Assembly (NCBI GenBank): GCA_050015355.1
Contig: JBEKBO010000052.1
Span: 1-28,345, forward strand
DNA: 28,345 bases
Direction of reading: 5' to 3'
Source of the DNA: CAWBRT01 sp050015355
GTDB taxonomy: Bacteria > Acidobacteriota > Terriglobia > Terriglobales > Acidobacteriaceae
A program made the position numbers and the translations under genes. Positions 13,742 through 22,622 of the stretch are shown here, piece by piece. The notes below the pieces were generated by a model that ran no database searches, had not been told where the DNA came from, and saw only the letters and a list, made by a program, of their open reading frames with translations. The stretch's first letter is position 1; each line of letters opens with the position of its first letter.

Positions 13742-15706
13742 TTACACTTCCCTTGGGAAATCAGGCTCGACGGCCATCTCTTGGGGATTGCTGGGAACCG
13801 CCTCGTAAACCCGCGCTTCACGGAATATGCGGAACAACTCGCCGTCGATCTCGCCATTTGCGGCCGCGGCGGCCAGAATATCCAGCGCCTGCTCCGGAGT
13901 TGCCGCCTTCTTGTAAGGGCGGTCGCACGCTGTAATTCCGTCGTATACGTCGCATATGGCAATCATGCGCGCTTGCAGCGGAATCTCCGCCGCCGCAACC
14001 TGGCGCGGGTACCCTTGTCCGTTGAGCTTTTCGTGGTGGGCGCGCGCGATCTGCGGCACGTTGCGCAGGTCTTTTGTCCAGGGAATCTGGCTTAGATAAT
14101 GATACGTGTGCTCCACGTGGGCCTCGATCTGCCGCCTCTCGTCATCATCCAGCGACCCCTTGCGAATCGACAGCAGACGCACCTCGTCTCTCGTCAGCAA
14201 CGGCTGGCACTGCCCTTCGGCGTCCTTGTAGGAGTGCGCCGCAATCTGCTCCAACCGCTCGAAGCTTCCTTCCGGCAGCAGGCTCGGAATGTTCGCCTTC
14301 TCAATCGTCTCGCGAAAGGACGCAAGCTCGCCGAGTTGCCGCGCGAGCTCCGCATCGAAACGGTCTTGCTCGCGCAGATACGACTCGGGGCCGTGCTGCA
14401 GCATGAATCTCAGTCTGTCCCGCAGTAGCTCCGTCTCGGTGGCGCATGCCGCCAGTTGGAAGCGCTGCCGTACCAGTTCCGGTTGCAGCGGATACAGCTT
14501 TTGGGCTTTCACCAGGACGTCCTCGCGCACCCCGACTTTGCCAAAATCGTGCAACAACGATGCGTAACGCACTTCGCGCATCTGCTCGGGTGTGAAGTGC
14601 AACAAGCCTGCCCGCTCGCATGCCTCGGCGAGTCCCAGTGTGAGGTTTGCCACGCGGAAAGAATGTCCGCAGGTAGTCGGGTCGCGCGTTTCGATCGCGA
14701 TGACCGATGCGCGCAGGAATCCCTCGAAGAGCCGCTTGATATCTTCTACCAGGCGGTTGTTCTCCAGCGCCACAGCCGCCTGACTGGCGAGCGATGTCGC
14801 CAGCTCCCGATGCTGTTGTGTAAAGGCCGTCACCTCCGCATCGACCGCCGCTTGCGTGCTCAGCTTGACTGCCGGGTCACGCTTGCAATTGATGAGCTGA
14901 ACCAGACCCAGCATCTCGTCTTTCTGATTGCGCAGCGGCACCGCCAGAATTGATTTGGTACGGTATCCCGAGGCTTCATCGAAGTTGCGGTTGATCGAGT
15001 ACGGCACGCCCCGCGGCAGTTTGTATGCGTCTGTCAGGTTCACTGTCCCGCCGGTCAGCGCGACGTAGCCGGCGATGGACTGGGGATTGATTTCCATCGT
15101 GCTTTCGCGGAAGTGGATTGCCACGCTGTCATTCTGCGCCAATACAAAGCGCAGCCGGCGTTCTCCATCCGTATCCTCGACCAGGTACAGCGATCCCGCA
15201 TCAGCCCGCGTAATTTGCCGCGATTTGGTCAGAATCATCTCGAGCAGCTTATGCGTGTCGTGTTCCGCCGAGAGCGCGGTGCCGATGCGGTTCAATTCGT
15301 CGATCTGCCAATCGGCTTCGTCCAAGCGCTGGTCGGAATACTGCCGCATTCCACTGACGCGAATATCGCTGAACGCATTTTCCACCATGCGCTCCACCAG
15401 CGGCGGCGGGGTATGCACCGGCAGGTAAGCGTAGACCGCCCTGTCCAGCCCCGCGTCACTGAAGCGCTCATCACTAAGCGCGATGACGCGCAGGCGCTCA
15501 TCTCCACGCCAACGGGTCCAATGCTCGTGCAGGGTGCGCTCGCAGGAGCTTAGCAGCACCGCACCTTTCTTGTGGTGTGAAGTCCCGCTTCGCCAGGCCG
15601 CGCAGGTGAAGTTGAGAATGCCCTTAATCGCCTTGCGCGCCGCCACATCGCCAGAAAAATAAAGCACCACGGGTAGTGGCCGCGGGCGGGTGGCGGTTGT
15701 AGTCAT
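13742..15706 (-). CDS. GAF/HD-GYP protein (putative c-di-GMP phosphodiesterase)
   Basis: The ATG at 15706 has AAGGAGA four bases upstream; the longer frame to 15874 lacks a site. The 654-residue protein has an N-terminal receiver-like region without a clear phospho-acceptor (about 1-115), a coiled linker, a GAF domain (about 145-320; SLYLVED, SIAGYVALTG, SILAVPLRNQKDEMLGLVQLIN), and an HD-GYP domain. The metal pair is H386-D387 in LLHDFGKVGV and the signature HHEKLNGQGYP is at 557-567. HD-GYP enzymes cut c-di-GMP to pGpG or GMP. Unusually about 115 residues (405-520), partly coiled, separate the HD half from the GYP half. GAF would let a small ligand control activity. Whether it serves the PilZ protein at 1370 is unknown. 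Confidence 0.88.
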   Translation of the reverse strand: MTTTATRPRPLPVVLYFSGDVAARKAIKGILNFTCAAWRSGTSHHKKGAVLLSSCERTLHEHWTRWRGDERLRVIALSDERFSDAGLDRAVYAYLPVHTPPPLVERMVENAFSDIRVSGMRQYSDQRLDEADWQIDELNRIGTALSAEHDTHKLLEMILTKSRQITRADAGSLYLVEDTDGERRLRFVLAQNDSVAIHFRESTMEINPQSIAGYVALTGGTVNLTDAYKLPRGVPYSINRNFDEASGYRTKSILAVPLRNQKDEMLGLVQLINCKRDPAVKLSTQAAVDAEVTAFTQQHRELATSLASQAAVALENNRLVEDIKRLFEGFLRASVIAIETRDPTTCGHSFRVANLTLGLAEACERAGLLHFTPEQMREVRYASLLHDFGKVGVREDVLVKAQKLYPLQPELVRQRFQLAACATETELLRDRLRFMLQHGPESYLREQDRFDAELARQLGELASFRETIEKANIPSLLPEGSFERLEQIAAHSYKDAEGQCQPLLTRDEVRLLSIRKGSLDDDERRQIEAHVEHTYHYLSQIPWTKDLRNVPQIARAHHEKLNGQGYPRQVAAAEIPLQARMIAICDVYDGITACDRPYKKAATPEQALDILAAAAANGEIDGELFRIFREARVYEAVPSNPQEMAVEPDFPREV

Positions 15707-16036
15707 AGACTCTCCTTGCGATTGGGAGCATCCTGTTTGGCGAATATAGCGCATTCGCGGCCGAAAACAAACCGCTATCCTCGACGTTGCGGTGAGCACG
15801 ACCTCTGCCACCGCCGTGATGGCGCCAAGCCGCTCGTGAACTCTGGTTTTCGTTTGCAGATGCGGCTTTTGCACTGACTGAGGTCACTTGAAATCATGGC
15901 GCACAGCCGTACCGCCATTCATCGCGAACCGGACTTGGCTTTTCTGCGCTAACTGAGAACGCGATAGATAAAGCTGTCCAAAAACTGCTCACGAGCAGTA
16001 CAATTCGGCGATTCAGAGCCGAAAAGGAGATTCCGA
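15707..16036. other. 330-bp divergent intergenic region
   Basis: This lies between the HD-GYP gene (leftward) and the NHL gene (rightward) and must hold both promoters. An exact inverted repeat ACTGCTC-AC-GAGCAGT sits at 15983-15998, 38 bp before the NHL start. I do not see a convincing -35/-10 pair or any gene. Confidence 0.45.
15983..15998. promoter_or_regulatory. Operator-like palindrome upstream of the NHL gene
   Basis: ACTGCTC (15983-15989) and GAGCAGT (15992-15998) are exact reverse complements around AC. The position, 38 bp before the start codon, suits a regulator binding site or the stem of a leader hairpin. Confidence 0.35.
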
Positions 16037-17140
16037 ATGAAACGTCTGGTTACGGTTGCGACCACTTTGCTTGCGCTGGTTATAGCCTTGGCTGGGTCTA
16101 CACTGGCGCAAAGCTCATCAGTCCCCGAGATTCCGTACCGTTCAGTGCCCGATTTTCTGAAGTTACCGCCGAACATGTATCTCGGCGAGGTTTCCGGAGT
16201 CGCCGTCAATTCCAAAGGACATGTCTTTGTATTTCATCGTGGCAACACGTCGGGGCCCGCTTATTCGGCCGCCGGCGCGCAACTGCTGGAGTTTGGCCCT
16301 GACGGCAAATTCATCCGCGAAATCGGCCATAACCTCTACGCTTGGTCATTTGCGCATGACGTTAAGGTAGATCGAAATGACAACGTATGGGTTACCGACA
16401 AGGGCTCGGACATGATTATCAAGTTTAATCCGGAAGGCCGTGTGGTGATGGTTTTCGGACGCAAGCAGGAAGCATCCGATGAAGGGACCGAGCCGCTTAA
16501 GCACCCTAAGCCTCCCTTGCCGCCAATTGACGGCTTGTTTAGACAAGTGACCGACGTGACGTGGGATTCGGCTGGCAATACCTATATCAGCGATGGCTAC
16601 ATTAATTCACGCGTGGCCAAAGTCGACAAAGACGGTAATTGGATCAAGTCATGGGGAGAACCCGGCAATCAGCCCGGACAACTGAATACACCTCATAGCA
16701 TTGCTTCCGATGCGCAGAACAACATCTATGTCGCGGACCGCGGCAATGGGCGTATTCAGGTGTTCGATACCGAAGGCAAATTCCTCCGCCAGATCCACAT
16801 CGATGTTCCTTTTCCTCCGGACACTCGCCCCGTGATTGGGAACAAGCCCGCTCCCGACGTGAAAGGAACTTTTGCGCCCGGCTCGCCGTGGGCGGTTTGC
16901 ATCACGCCTCCGCCGAATCAGGTGCTGTATGCGTCCGACGCGTATCCGGGGCGAATCTACAAGCTCTCCCTGGACGGGAAGGTGCTCGGCGTGCTCGGGC
17001 AATCAGGAAGACAGCTTAAACAGTTCGGATGGGTTCACGAAATCGCGTGTCCGTCTGAAAATGAACTCTATGTCGGGGAATTGCTGGACTGGCGAGTACA
17101 GAAGTTGATCCTCGAGCCAAACGGATCGAAATCGAAATAG
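16037..17140 (+). CDS. Secreted NHL-repeat beta-propeller protein
   Basis: A 367-residue protein with a Sec signal peptide (MKRLVTVATTLLALVIALAGSTLAQ, cleavage likely after residue 24). The mature part consists of NHL repeats forming a six-bladed propeller: VSGVAVNSKGHVFVFHRG, AHDVKVDRNDNVWVTDKGSDMIIKFNPEG, VTDVTWDSAGNTYISDGYINSRVAKVDKDG, PHSIASDAQNNIYVADRGNGRIQVFDTEG, and two weaker ones. Each has the D-x-x-G/N-N-x-Y/V-V-x-D pattern with hydrophobic ending. Extracellular members include peptidyl-alpha-hydroxyglycine amidating-lyase-like proteins; many others bind ligands of unknown identity, so no reaction is claimed. Start: AAGGAGA seven bases before the ATG. It stands alone in its operon. 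Confidence 0.85.
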   Translation: MKRLVTVATTLLALVIALAGSTLAQSSSVPEIPYRSVPDFLKLPPNMYLGEVSGVAVNSKGHVFVFHRGNTSGPAYSAAGAQLLEFGPDGKFIREIGHNLYAWSFAHDVKVDRNDNVWVTDKGSDMIIKFNPEGRVVMVFGRKQEASDEGTEPLKHPKPPLPPIDGLFRQVTDVTWDSAGNTYISDGYINSRVAKVDKDGNWIKSWGEPGNQPGQLNTPHSIASDAQNNIYVADRGNGRIQVFDTEGKFLRQIHIDVPFPPDTRPVIGNKPAPDVKGTFAPGSPWAVCITPPPNQVLYASDAYPGRIYKLSLDGKVLGVLGQSGRQLKQFGWVHEIACPSENELYVGELLDWRVQKLILEPNGSKSK

Positions 17141-17432
17141 TTGTGCGGCCCATCGCTCGGTGCGAGCCGAAGTTGGTGAATGCAGATCCTTCGACTCGAG
17201 ACCACCAGGCGGCTGCGGAAAAACAGTTTCAGGCGGGGTGGGCCTACGGGCTCTTGCACAGTACCTTAGCGTGCCAACGTCACATAGCGGCTGGCTCGTT
17301 CTGCCCCAACGCACGCCGCGGGTTTGCCCCTTGTACAATTGCAGAGAAGAATGTGATCGCTAATTCGAGTGCTCTTGGTGAGTCCGGTCGTATGGCCACC
17401 AGCAATAGAACCGCTCTCAGGGAAAGGTGAAT

Positions 17433-18488
17433 ATGGAATATAAAACCCTCGGCAACACCGGTCTGCTCGTGTCAACCCTCTGCCTCGGCACCATGACCTT
17501 CAACACGGGCGAAGGCTTCTGGAAGGCCATCGGCTCCGTCGACCAGGCGGGAGCCGACGAGCTCATTAAAGCCTCCATCGAAGCCGGCATCAACTTCCTT
17601 GACACGGCTGACGTCTACTCTGAAGGCGAAAGCGAAAGGACACTCGGTCAGTCCCTTAAGAACCTGAAGATCGCCCGTAAGGACGTCGTCCTCGCCACCA
17701 AGGTCTTCAGCCGCGTCGGCCCCGGCCCCAACGACGTGGGCGCCTCCCGCGGACACATTATGGATGCCATCGAAGCCAGCCTCCGCCGTCTCCAGACTGA
17801 CTATATCGATCTCTACCAGATCCACGGCAACGACTCGGTTACACCCATCGAGGAGACCCTCCGTGCCCTCGATAACCTCGTCAATCAGGGCAAGGTCCGC
17901 TACATCGGCTGCTCCAACTGGCAGGCCTGGAAGATAGCGAAATCGCTGGGCATCTCCGAGTTCAAGAATCTTGCTCGCTTCGATACCCTGCAGGCCTACT
18001 ACTCCATCGCCGGTCGCGACCTGGAACGTGAGATCATCCCTCTCCTCGAAGCCGACAAGACCGGGCTACTTGTTTGGAGCCCACTTGCCGGCGGCCTGCT
18101 CTCCGGTAAGTTCAGCCGCGAAAACCAAAAACCTGAAGGCTCGCGCCGCTCTGAGTTCGACTTTCCTTTAGTTGATAGAGAGCGCACCTGGAAGATTCTC
18201 GACGCCATGGCTCCGATAGCGAAGGCCCACAACTGTAGCGCTGCCCGCATCTCACTCGCATGGCTGCTAACTAAGCCCGTCGTCACCTCCGTCATCATCG
18301 GAGCGAAACGTCTCGACCAGCTTCAGGACAACCTCGCCGCTGTAGACGTCAAGCTCACTGAAGACGAAATGAAGCGACTCGACGAGGTGAGCGCTCTGCC
18401 GCCCGAGTACCCGGGATGGATGCTTCCGCGCCAAGGCGCCAGCCGTCTGCAACCAGTCTCCCCGCTGGTAACCAAGAAAAAAGGCTAG
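17433..18488 (+). CDS. Aldo/keto reductase
   Basis: A 351-residue NAD(P)H-dependent oxidoreductase with the TIM-barrel pattern. The catalytic tetrad is complete: D57 and Y62 in FLDTADVYSEGESE, K90 in VLATKVF and H131 in YQIHGND. The start region (TLGNTGLLVSTLCLGTMTF) and the cofactor end (SVIIGAKRLDQLQDNLAAVDVKLTEDEMKRLDEVS) are typical of the YajO/GPR/Kvbeta-like branch. The ATG at 17433 has GGGAAAGG upstream; a GTG at 17427 could add two residues. Substrate is not predictable. Codon use is very rich in C-ending codons compared with neighbours, consistent with a well-expressed gene. Convergent with the glycosyltransferase downstream. Confidence 0.95.
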   Translation: MEYKTLGNTGLLVSTLCLGTMTFNTGEGFWKAIGSVDQAGADELIKASIEAGINFLDTADVYSEGESERTLGQSLKNLKIARKDVVLATKVFSRVGPGPNDVGASRGHIMDAIEASLRRLQTDYIDLYQIHGNDSVTPIEETLRALDNLVNQGKVRYIGCSNWQAWKIAKSLGISEFKNLARFDTLQAYYSIAGRDLEREIIPLLEADKTGLLVWSPLAGGLLSGKFSRENQKPEGSRRSEFDFPLVDRERTWKILDAMAPIAKAHNCSAARISLAWLLTKPVVTSVIIGAKRLDQLQDNLAAVDVKLTEDEMKRLDEVSALPPEYPGWMLPRQGASRLQPVSPLVTKKKG

Positions 18489-18579
18489 GGGATGACGCCC
18501 GTTTGAGGGAGTGAATACGCCATAATGTGAGGGCAGTAATCGAGAGGGTGCGGGAATAGGATATCTATCCGGCGAGGAA

Positions 18580-19740
18580 TCAAGACGCCGAATTCGCCTG
18601 CACGGTGTCGTTCTTATCCGTTCCCGCCCGTGCACTGGCGAGCTGCCGCTTCACCCGGAACTCCAAAGAATCGGGGGCCAGTAACTCCGCGCGCCAATAC
18701 CACTCCACGCTTTCCGCGTACCGCGCCATGCGAAACGCACACTGCCCGATCTCGGCGATTGCCGCGGCTCCAAAGATGCGCTTATCGTAAGACACTGGAG
18801 TAATCAACGCATCCGCATCAATCGATCCCAGCTTCTCGAAAATCTGTATTGCTTCTACATATCGCTCGCTTGCCATGAAAACTTTGGCCTTGAGCCATTG
18901 CAGCAGCCAGTTGCCGGGCTGCAGTGCCAGCGCCTGGTCAATGAATGGCATCGCGTCCTGCTGCCGGGTGAAAAGCAGCTTCGCCAGCTCGATATAGCAC
19001 AGGCAGTCCTCTGCCTCCCGTTCGCTCTTGGACTCCGTTAGTTCTATCCCCGTACGCCACGACGCCTCGGCATCCGCCAGCCGTCCGAGATCGCGATAGA
19101 CAGTGCCAAGGTGCCACCGAAGATAAAGTCTGGCAGGATCGTTCTTGATCTCTTTCAGTAATAGATGGAGGTTCCTCTGGAGCTTGTGTGTCTGGTCGCC
19201 GTCATAGCCCAGGTGGTCGATCGTCAGGAGCGAAGATCCAATGCGCCGTCCGGCTTCTTCGACCATGCGCATCACCGATGGAAGCATGGTCTCGTGCATC
19301 ACACCTTCAAAACGAATGCGGTCATCGCGCCGGAACAATCGGTACTCCGGATACGCGGTGAATCCGGTCCTTTGGTGAAACTGCACGGTGCACGCTACAA
19401 GGCTTTGGTCGCTCAGCTCGCACTCCAGCGCGCTGCGATCATAGCTGCGAATGCGCTCGTCGGCGTCGATGTAAAGAATCCATTCGCCATGCGCCCGGTC
19501 AAGTGCAAAGTTCCGTGCCGCCGAAAAATCGTCATGCCAGGCATAGCCGAATACGTTCACGCCATAAGAGCGCGCAATCTCTTTGGTCCGGTCACGCGAT
19601 CCTGTATCGACGACTATGATTTCATCAATCAGCTCCCGGATTGATGCCAGACATCCGCCCAGGAATTTCTCTTCGTCGCGCACGATCAGAGTGGCCGAGA
19701 CGAGTGGCCGGGTCGTTTCCTTACTCGCTCTGTAGGTCAT
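18580..19740 (-). CDS. GT2 glycosyltransferase with tetratricopeptide-like region
   Basis: A 386-residue protein. Residues about 14-110 are a GT-A family 2 domain: VSATLIVRDEEKFLGGCLASI, DEIIVVDTGSRDRTKEIA, and the metal-binding D-x-D in ILYIDADERI. The FSAARNFALDRAHGEWIL stretch is characteristic of this subgroup. From about 200 to 370 paired helices resemble TPR units (RLYLRWHLGTVYRDLGRLADAEASWRTGI, AKLLFTRQQDAMPFIDQALALQP). Such GT2-TPR proteins have been linked to glycosylation of peptides and proteins. Here it is the last gene of the minus-strand block and follows the His-rich peptide by about 80 bp. No clear ribosome site precedes 19740, so the exact start is less certain. Confidence 0.88.
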   Translation of the reverse strand: MTYRASKETTRPLVSATLIVRDEEKFLGGCLASIRELIDEIIVVDTGSRDRTKEIARSYGVNVFGYAWHDDFSAARNFALDRAHGEWILYIDADERIRSYDRSALECELSDQSLVACTVQFHQRTGFTAYPEYRLFRRDDRIRFEGVMHETMLPSVMRMVEEAGRRIGSSLLTIDHLGYDGDQTHKLQRNLHLLLKEIKNDPARLYLRWHLGTVYRDLGRLADAEASWRTGIELTESKSEREAEDCLCYIELAKLLFTRQQDAMPFIDQALALQPGNWLLQWLKAKVFMASERYVEAIQIFEKLGSIDADALITPVSYDKRIFGAAAIAEIGQCAFRMARYAESVEWYWRAELLAPDSLEFRVKRQLASARAGTDKNDTVQANSAS

Positions 19741-19822
19741 ATGTCAATGCAGGTATCGAAGTTCGGCGCCGGCAAGGCATCTCCGTCAACCTCGCCGGCC
19801 CCAGTTCGGTGGTGTTGTCGCA

Positions 19823-20071
19823 TTAGTCGTGATGGTGTTTGTGATGATGGTGATCGTGATCGTGATGATGGTGATGGTGACGGTGATGGTGATGATGGTG
19901 GCCGGTCGAGTTTGTTATACCGGCGTTGGCTTCGTTGACGCCCAACCCACTCATGGTGAAAGAGGCGATGACCGGTATGGCAAAGGCAGAGCCCAGAAGA
20001 ATCTTCTTCAAAGAGGCACGCCTGCCTTCATCGACGCTCTCTAATAGCTTCGGATCTGGTTGATCGTCCAT
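19823..20071 (-). CDS. His-rich exported peptide with twin-arginine-like leader (candidate modified peptide)
   Basis: An 82-residue protein preceded by AAGGAGATTGCTCA and ATG, so it is a real gene. Residues 1-15 are acidic. R17-R18-A-S-L-K fits a twin-arginine leader motif, followed by a hydrophobic core (LLGSAFAIPVIASFTMSGL) and ANA at 48-50, a signal-peptidase-like site. The predicted mature part, residues 51-82, begins GITNSTG (with an N-x-T sequon) and ends in a tail of 20 histidines among 25 residues, interrupted by R, D, D, K and a final D. It should bind metal ions such as Ni, Zn or Cu. It lies between the HprK-like kinase and a glycosyltransferase and behind a PqqD protein, so it may be the substrate of that system. 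The tail is encoded by a CAC/CAT repeat that could vary in length. Confidence 0.8.
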   Translation of the reverse strand: MDDQPDPKLLESVDEGRRASLKKILLGSAFAIPVIASFTMSGLGVNEANAGITNSTGHHHHHHRHHHHHHDHDHHHHKHHHD

Positions 20072-20135
20072 TGAGCAATCTCCTTATCGCGGAATGGATG
20101 GTCCAAAGTGCCGCGCGGTTGACTCATAGTTGCTG

Positions 20136-20963
20136 TTATTCAAGTATTTCTTTTATCGCGAGTACTGCCGAATCCAGCTCTCCTAAACGCAACATGAATG
20201 TATCTGTGTTGTCGATGGTGCGGCTCAGATCGCCAATCCAATTCGCTCGCTTGGAAGCCGGCGGGGTGCACTGCGGGATGATGCGCCTCAGCATCCCCAA
20301 TTTGCCGCAAGGCTGTATCGTTGTCCGCGCGCCATAATTGGGCTCAAGAAAGAAAAAAGCCGAAACCTTCAGCGGCATGAGGCGCCAGAACTTTTCCAGC
20401 CCAATCGGGTCGACGCCGATGAGAGTCTCTCTGGCTGGGTCAGATGCAAAAGCGATGAACTCCTCGGAAGACTTGAGCTGCGGCAGCAACTCCACACAGT
20501 CTCCGCGCACAAGAAATCTGCGGGGAAAGGCGACAGCTTGGCCATCCAGCAGCAAGGCCAGTTCGTCGCCACAAACCTCGTAGCCCGCGAGCAGCAGGCG
20601 AACTGCCAAGGTTGTCTTCCCCGAACATTTCGGCCCAACCATGAGAAAGGCCCGCCCGGCTTGATTGCCGGTGACGGCGCGGAGCCGTATATGATCCGGC
20701 AGATTCGCCAGCGCCAGCCTGTGCATCCGCGTGAAGAGTTGATCGATGACAATCGTCGTACTCAGCTCGTAATCTTCGCTGCCGTCGCTGTTGCTGATGC
20801 GAAACTCCTCGCCGGTCCAGGTGATGGAAATCGTGCGGCAATGAGATATCGAAAACTCCTGCTGCAAGTGCGGAGCAATGCCGCACATCTGGTCCAGCAG
20901 CTCCGGTGAATTCGTCCTTATCTCGAATTCAGTGGACAGGAACTGAAGCCGTTCGACATGCAT
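20136..20963 (-). CDS. HPr-kinase-like P-loop protein beside PqqD
   Basis: The ATG at 20963 shares one base with the PqqD stop (TGATG), which favours coupled translation; a GTG at 21002 is an alternative start. The 275-residue protein has a variable N half and a C half like the HPr kinase/phosphorylase catalytic core: Walker A GPKCSGKTTLA (residues 110-120), then CGDELALLLDG (131-141) where the acidic pair is the expected catalytic site, and PRRFLVRG. It lacks the HPr-binding features of true HprK, and no HPr gene is near. Relatives next to PqqD genes are known from peptide clusters, and HprK-like enzymes phosphorylate some lasso peptides. What it modifies here is unknown. Confidence 0.8.
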   Translation of the reverse strand: MHVERLQFLSTEFEIRTNSPELLDQMCGIAPHLQQEFSISHCRTISITWTGEEFRISNSDGSEDYELSTTIVIDQLFTRMHRLALANLPDHIRLRAVTGNQAGRAFLMVGPKCSGKTTLAVRLLLAGYEVCGDELALLLDGQAVAFPRRFLVRGDCVELLPQLKSSEEFIAFASDPARETLIGVDPIGLEKFWRLMPLKVSAFFFLEPNYGARTTIQPCGKLGMLRRIIPQCTPPASKRANWIGDLSRTIDNTDTFMLRLGELDSAVLAIKEILE

Positions 20964-21232
20964 CAGGCGACCAATCCTTCCGTGCGCAGTGTTCTGAGAC
21001 ACTCCTCTACTTCCTCAACGGGTGCGTCCGGCAGATCAAAGGCCGATTGCAGCAGCTCGGGAAGGTCGGCTGCCGCGTTGCGTCCATTGCAGAGTTCCAG
21101 AATCAAGGCGGCGGTTTGATTCAGATAATGAACACGGTCACGGTCGGACTGGTACACGATGTATCCATCGGCGACCACGTTGATTTCAAGGCCTTGCGCC
21201 GTTTTGGGGCAGTGCTCCGGGCTGTCGGACAT
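20963..21232 (-). CDS. PqqD-family peptide-binding protein
   Basis: An 89-residue protein; the ATG at 21232 is preceded by AAAAGGAG five bases away, while the frame to 21295 has no site. The pattern GLEINVVADGYIVYQSDRDRVHYLNQTAALILELCNGRNAAADLPELLQSAFDLP...VEECLRTLRTEGLV is the PqqD winged-helix fold: strand, strand containing the VHYLN turn, the Thr-Ala helix, and final helices. PqqD proteins bind leader peptides and present them to modifying enzymes. Upstream is a GT-B glycosyltransferase, downstream the HprK-like gene, and two genes further the His-rich peptide, which is the only obvious peptide substrate in the block. Confidence 0.85.
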   Translation of the reverse strand: MSDSPEHCPKTAQGLEINVVADGYIVYQSDRDRVHYLNQTAALILELCNGRNAAADLPELLQSAFDLPDAPVEEVEECLRTLRTEGLVA

Positions 21233-21291
21233 CAGGGCTCCTTTTCCGGGCCGGTCTTTCGCTCGAATCGGTGGCCGGGCCGGCATTGCAT

Positions 21292-22602
21292 TCAAGGCTC
21301 ATGCCCTTCAATTCCAGCGTAGAGGGCTGAGACCGCATCAACTATCCGCGCGGGGATATACCTTTCATGGAGCAATGCCGAGGCGCGCATGGCTAATCCG
21401 CAGGCCAGTTCCGGGTTTTCCTTTACCTGCAAGCAGGCTCGCGCGAACGCTTCCGCATCGTCCGCCAATAGTAGATGCTTACCGTCAGCCACACTGATGC
21501 CCTCTGCGCCAATTCGCGTCGACACAACCGGCACGCCGTGCGCAAAGGCCTCCAGGATTTTGATCCGGGTGCCACCACCCGCGCGGAGCGGAACCACCGC
21601 TACGTCAGCCAGAGAGTAAAGCAGTCCCAAATCTTCGACGTAGTCATGAATTTTGACGGCCGGGCTCAGCGCCGTTGTCCCCGGCACGCGCAGCGGTTCG
21701 CGTGCTGGGGTGGAAAGCTCGCCGAGCGCCTCCGCCCCACCGCTGCCAACCAGGTCGATTTGGATCTGCCTGCCTGTTAAGCGGCGCAACGCTGGCAAAA
21801 CGTCGCGACAGAGAAAGAATGCCGCATCGCGGTTGACGTAACAGCCGAACGTGCCCACAAGCAGCACCCGCAGCGGTCCCTCACGCAATGGCCGACGCGC
21901 GGAAGAAGCCGGAGGGGGCGCACAACCATTGGGCACTACCATGAAAGTGGCTTCGGGAAACTGTGCGCCGAGCCGCGTGGTATCGTCGGCAGCGCAAACG
22001 GTCACGCGATCAAAGGTTGCGAGATAGCGTTTTGTGGCGACGGCATACTTCTTTGCCTCTGCCGCCTCGAAGGCGGCTACTTTGGCATCGCCTGAGGCTG
22101 CGGCGAGTCGCGCCATTCGCTCGCGCGTCCGTACCTCGTCATCGTCAAGATCCAGCACGCACATCGGCCTTGCCGAAGCTGACAGTCGCAGGAATCCTTC
22201 GGCCAGTGGCGCCAGATAGAGGCGCATCACGTGAACCGCATCGATGCGTGGGCCAGCCCATTCCATCACCCGGCGAACGCTTTCGCTGGTACAGAATCGG
22301 CTGAGCTGCGGCTTGGGATAGGCGAGTTCCGCCTGGAATCGTTCTTCGGGATTCAAAACGCGCGCGATAAGTCCGAAGTGGGGGTCAAGATAGCGGCTCA
22401 ACTCAAGGCTGCCAACCCTGGCGGTATGCTGACGGACAAATTCGGAGGTTGCAGCGCCTTCTCCGGCGACAGGAACTACGAACAAGTGAACGTCGCAGCA
22501 GCGCGCCAAGCCTTGCAGAATCAGGCCCGCCCGCATCGCCAATCCATTGCCTTGGCAGGCGGGCAGCACCGGCGCGATATAGAGGACGGACGCTCGTTTC
22601 AT
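21292..22602 (-). CDS. GT-B glycosyltransferase (GT4-like)
   Basis: A 436-residue protein with two Rossmann-like halves. The N half begins VLYIAPVLPACQGNGLAMRAGLILQGLARCCDVHLFVVP, the glycine-rich acceptor loop. The C half holds the sugar-nucleotide site: LRVLLVGTFGCYVNRDAAFFLCRDVLP, IHDYVEDLGLLYSLADVAVVPLRAGGGTRIKILEAFAHGVPVVSTRIGAEGI, with the E of ILEAFA as in the GT4 E-x7-E-like motif. Sugar donor is not predictable. It is 20 bp downstream of the damaged glycosyltransferase locus and 59 bp upstream of PqqD, so it belongs to the same transcription unit. No ribosome site of strength precedes 22602. Confidence 0.9.
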   Translation of the reverse strand: MKRASVLYIAPVLPACQGNGLAMRAGLILQGLARCCDVHLFVVPVAGEGAATSEFVRQHTARVGSLELSRYLDPHFGLIARVLNPEERFQAELAYPKPQLSRFCTSESVRRVMEWAGPRIDAVHVMRLYLAPLAEGFLRLSASARPMCVLDLDDDEVRTRERMARLAAASGDAKVAAFEAAEAKKYAVATKRYLATFDRVTVCAADDTTRLGAQFPEATFMVVPNGCAPPPASSARRPLREGPLRVLLVGTFGCYVNRDAAFFLCRDVLPALRRLTGRQIQIDLVGSGGAEALGELSTPAREPLRVPGTTALSPAVKIHDYVEDLGLLYSLADVAVVPLRAGGGTRIKILEAFAHGVPVVSTRIGAEGISVADGKHLLLADDAEAFARACLQVKENPELACGLAMRASALLHERYIPARIVDAVSALYAGIEGHEP

Positions 22603-22622
22603 TGCTTGCCCAATGCGATCGC

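Noticed and set aside
19829..19905. Plus-strand frame rich in Met/Val (MMVFVMMVIVIV) as a membrane peptide, or a CRISPR-like repeat array
   Set aside because: It is the antisense reading of the histidine-codon repeat; the repeat unit is 3 bp and has no spacers.
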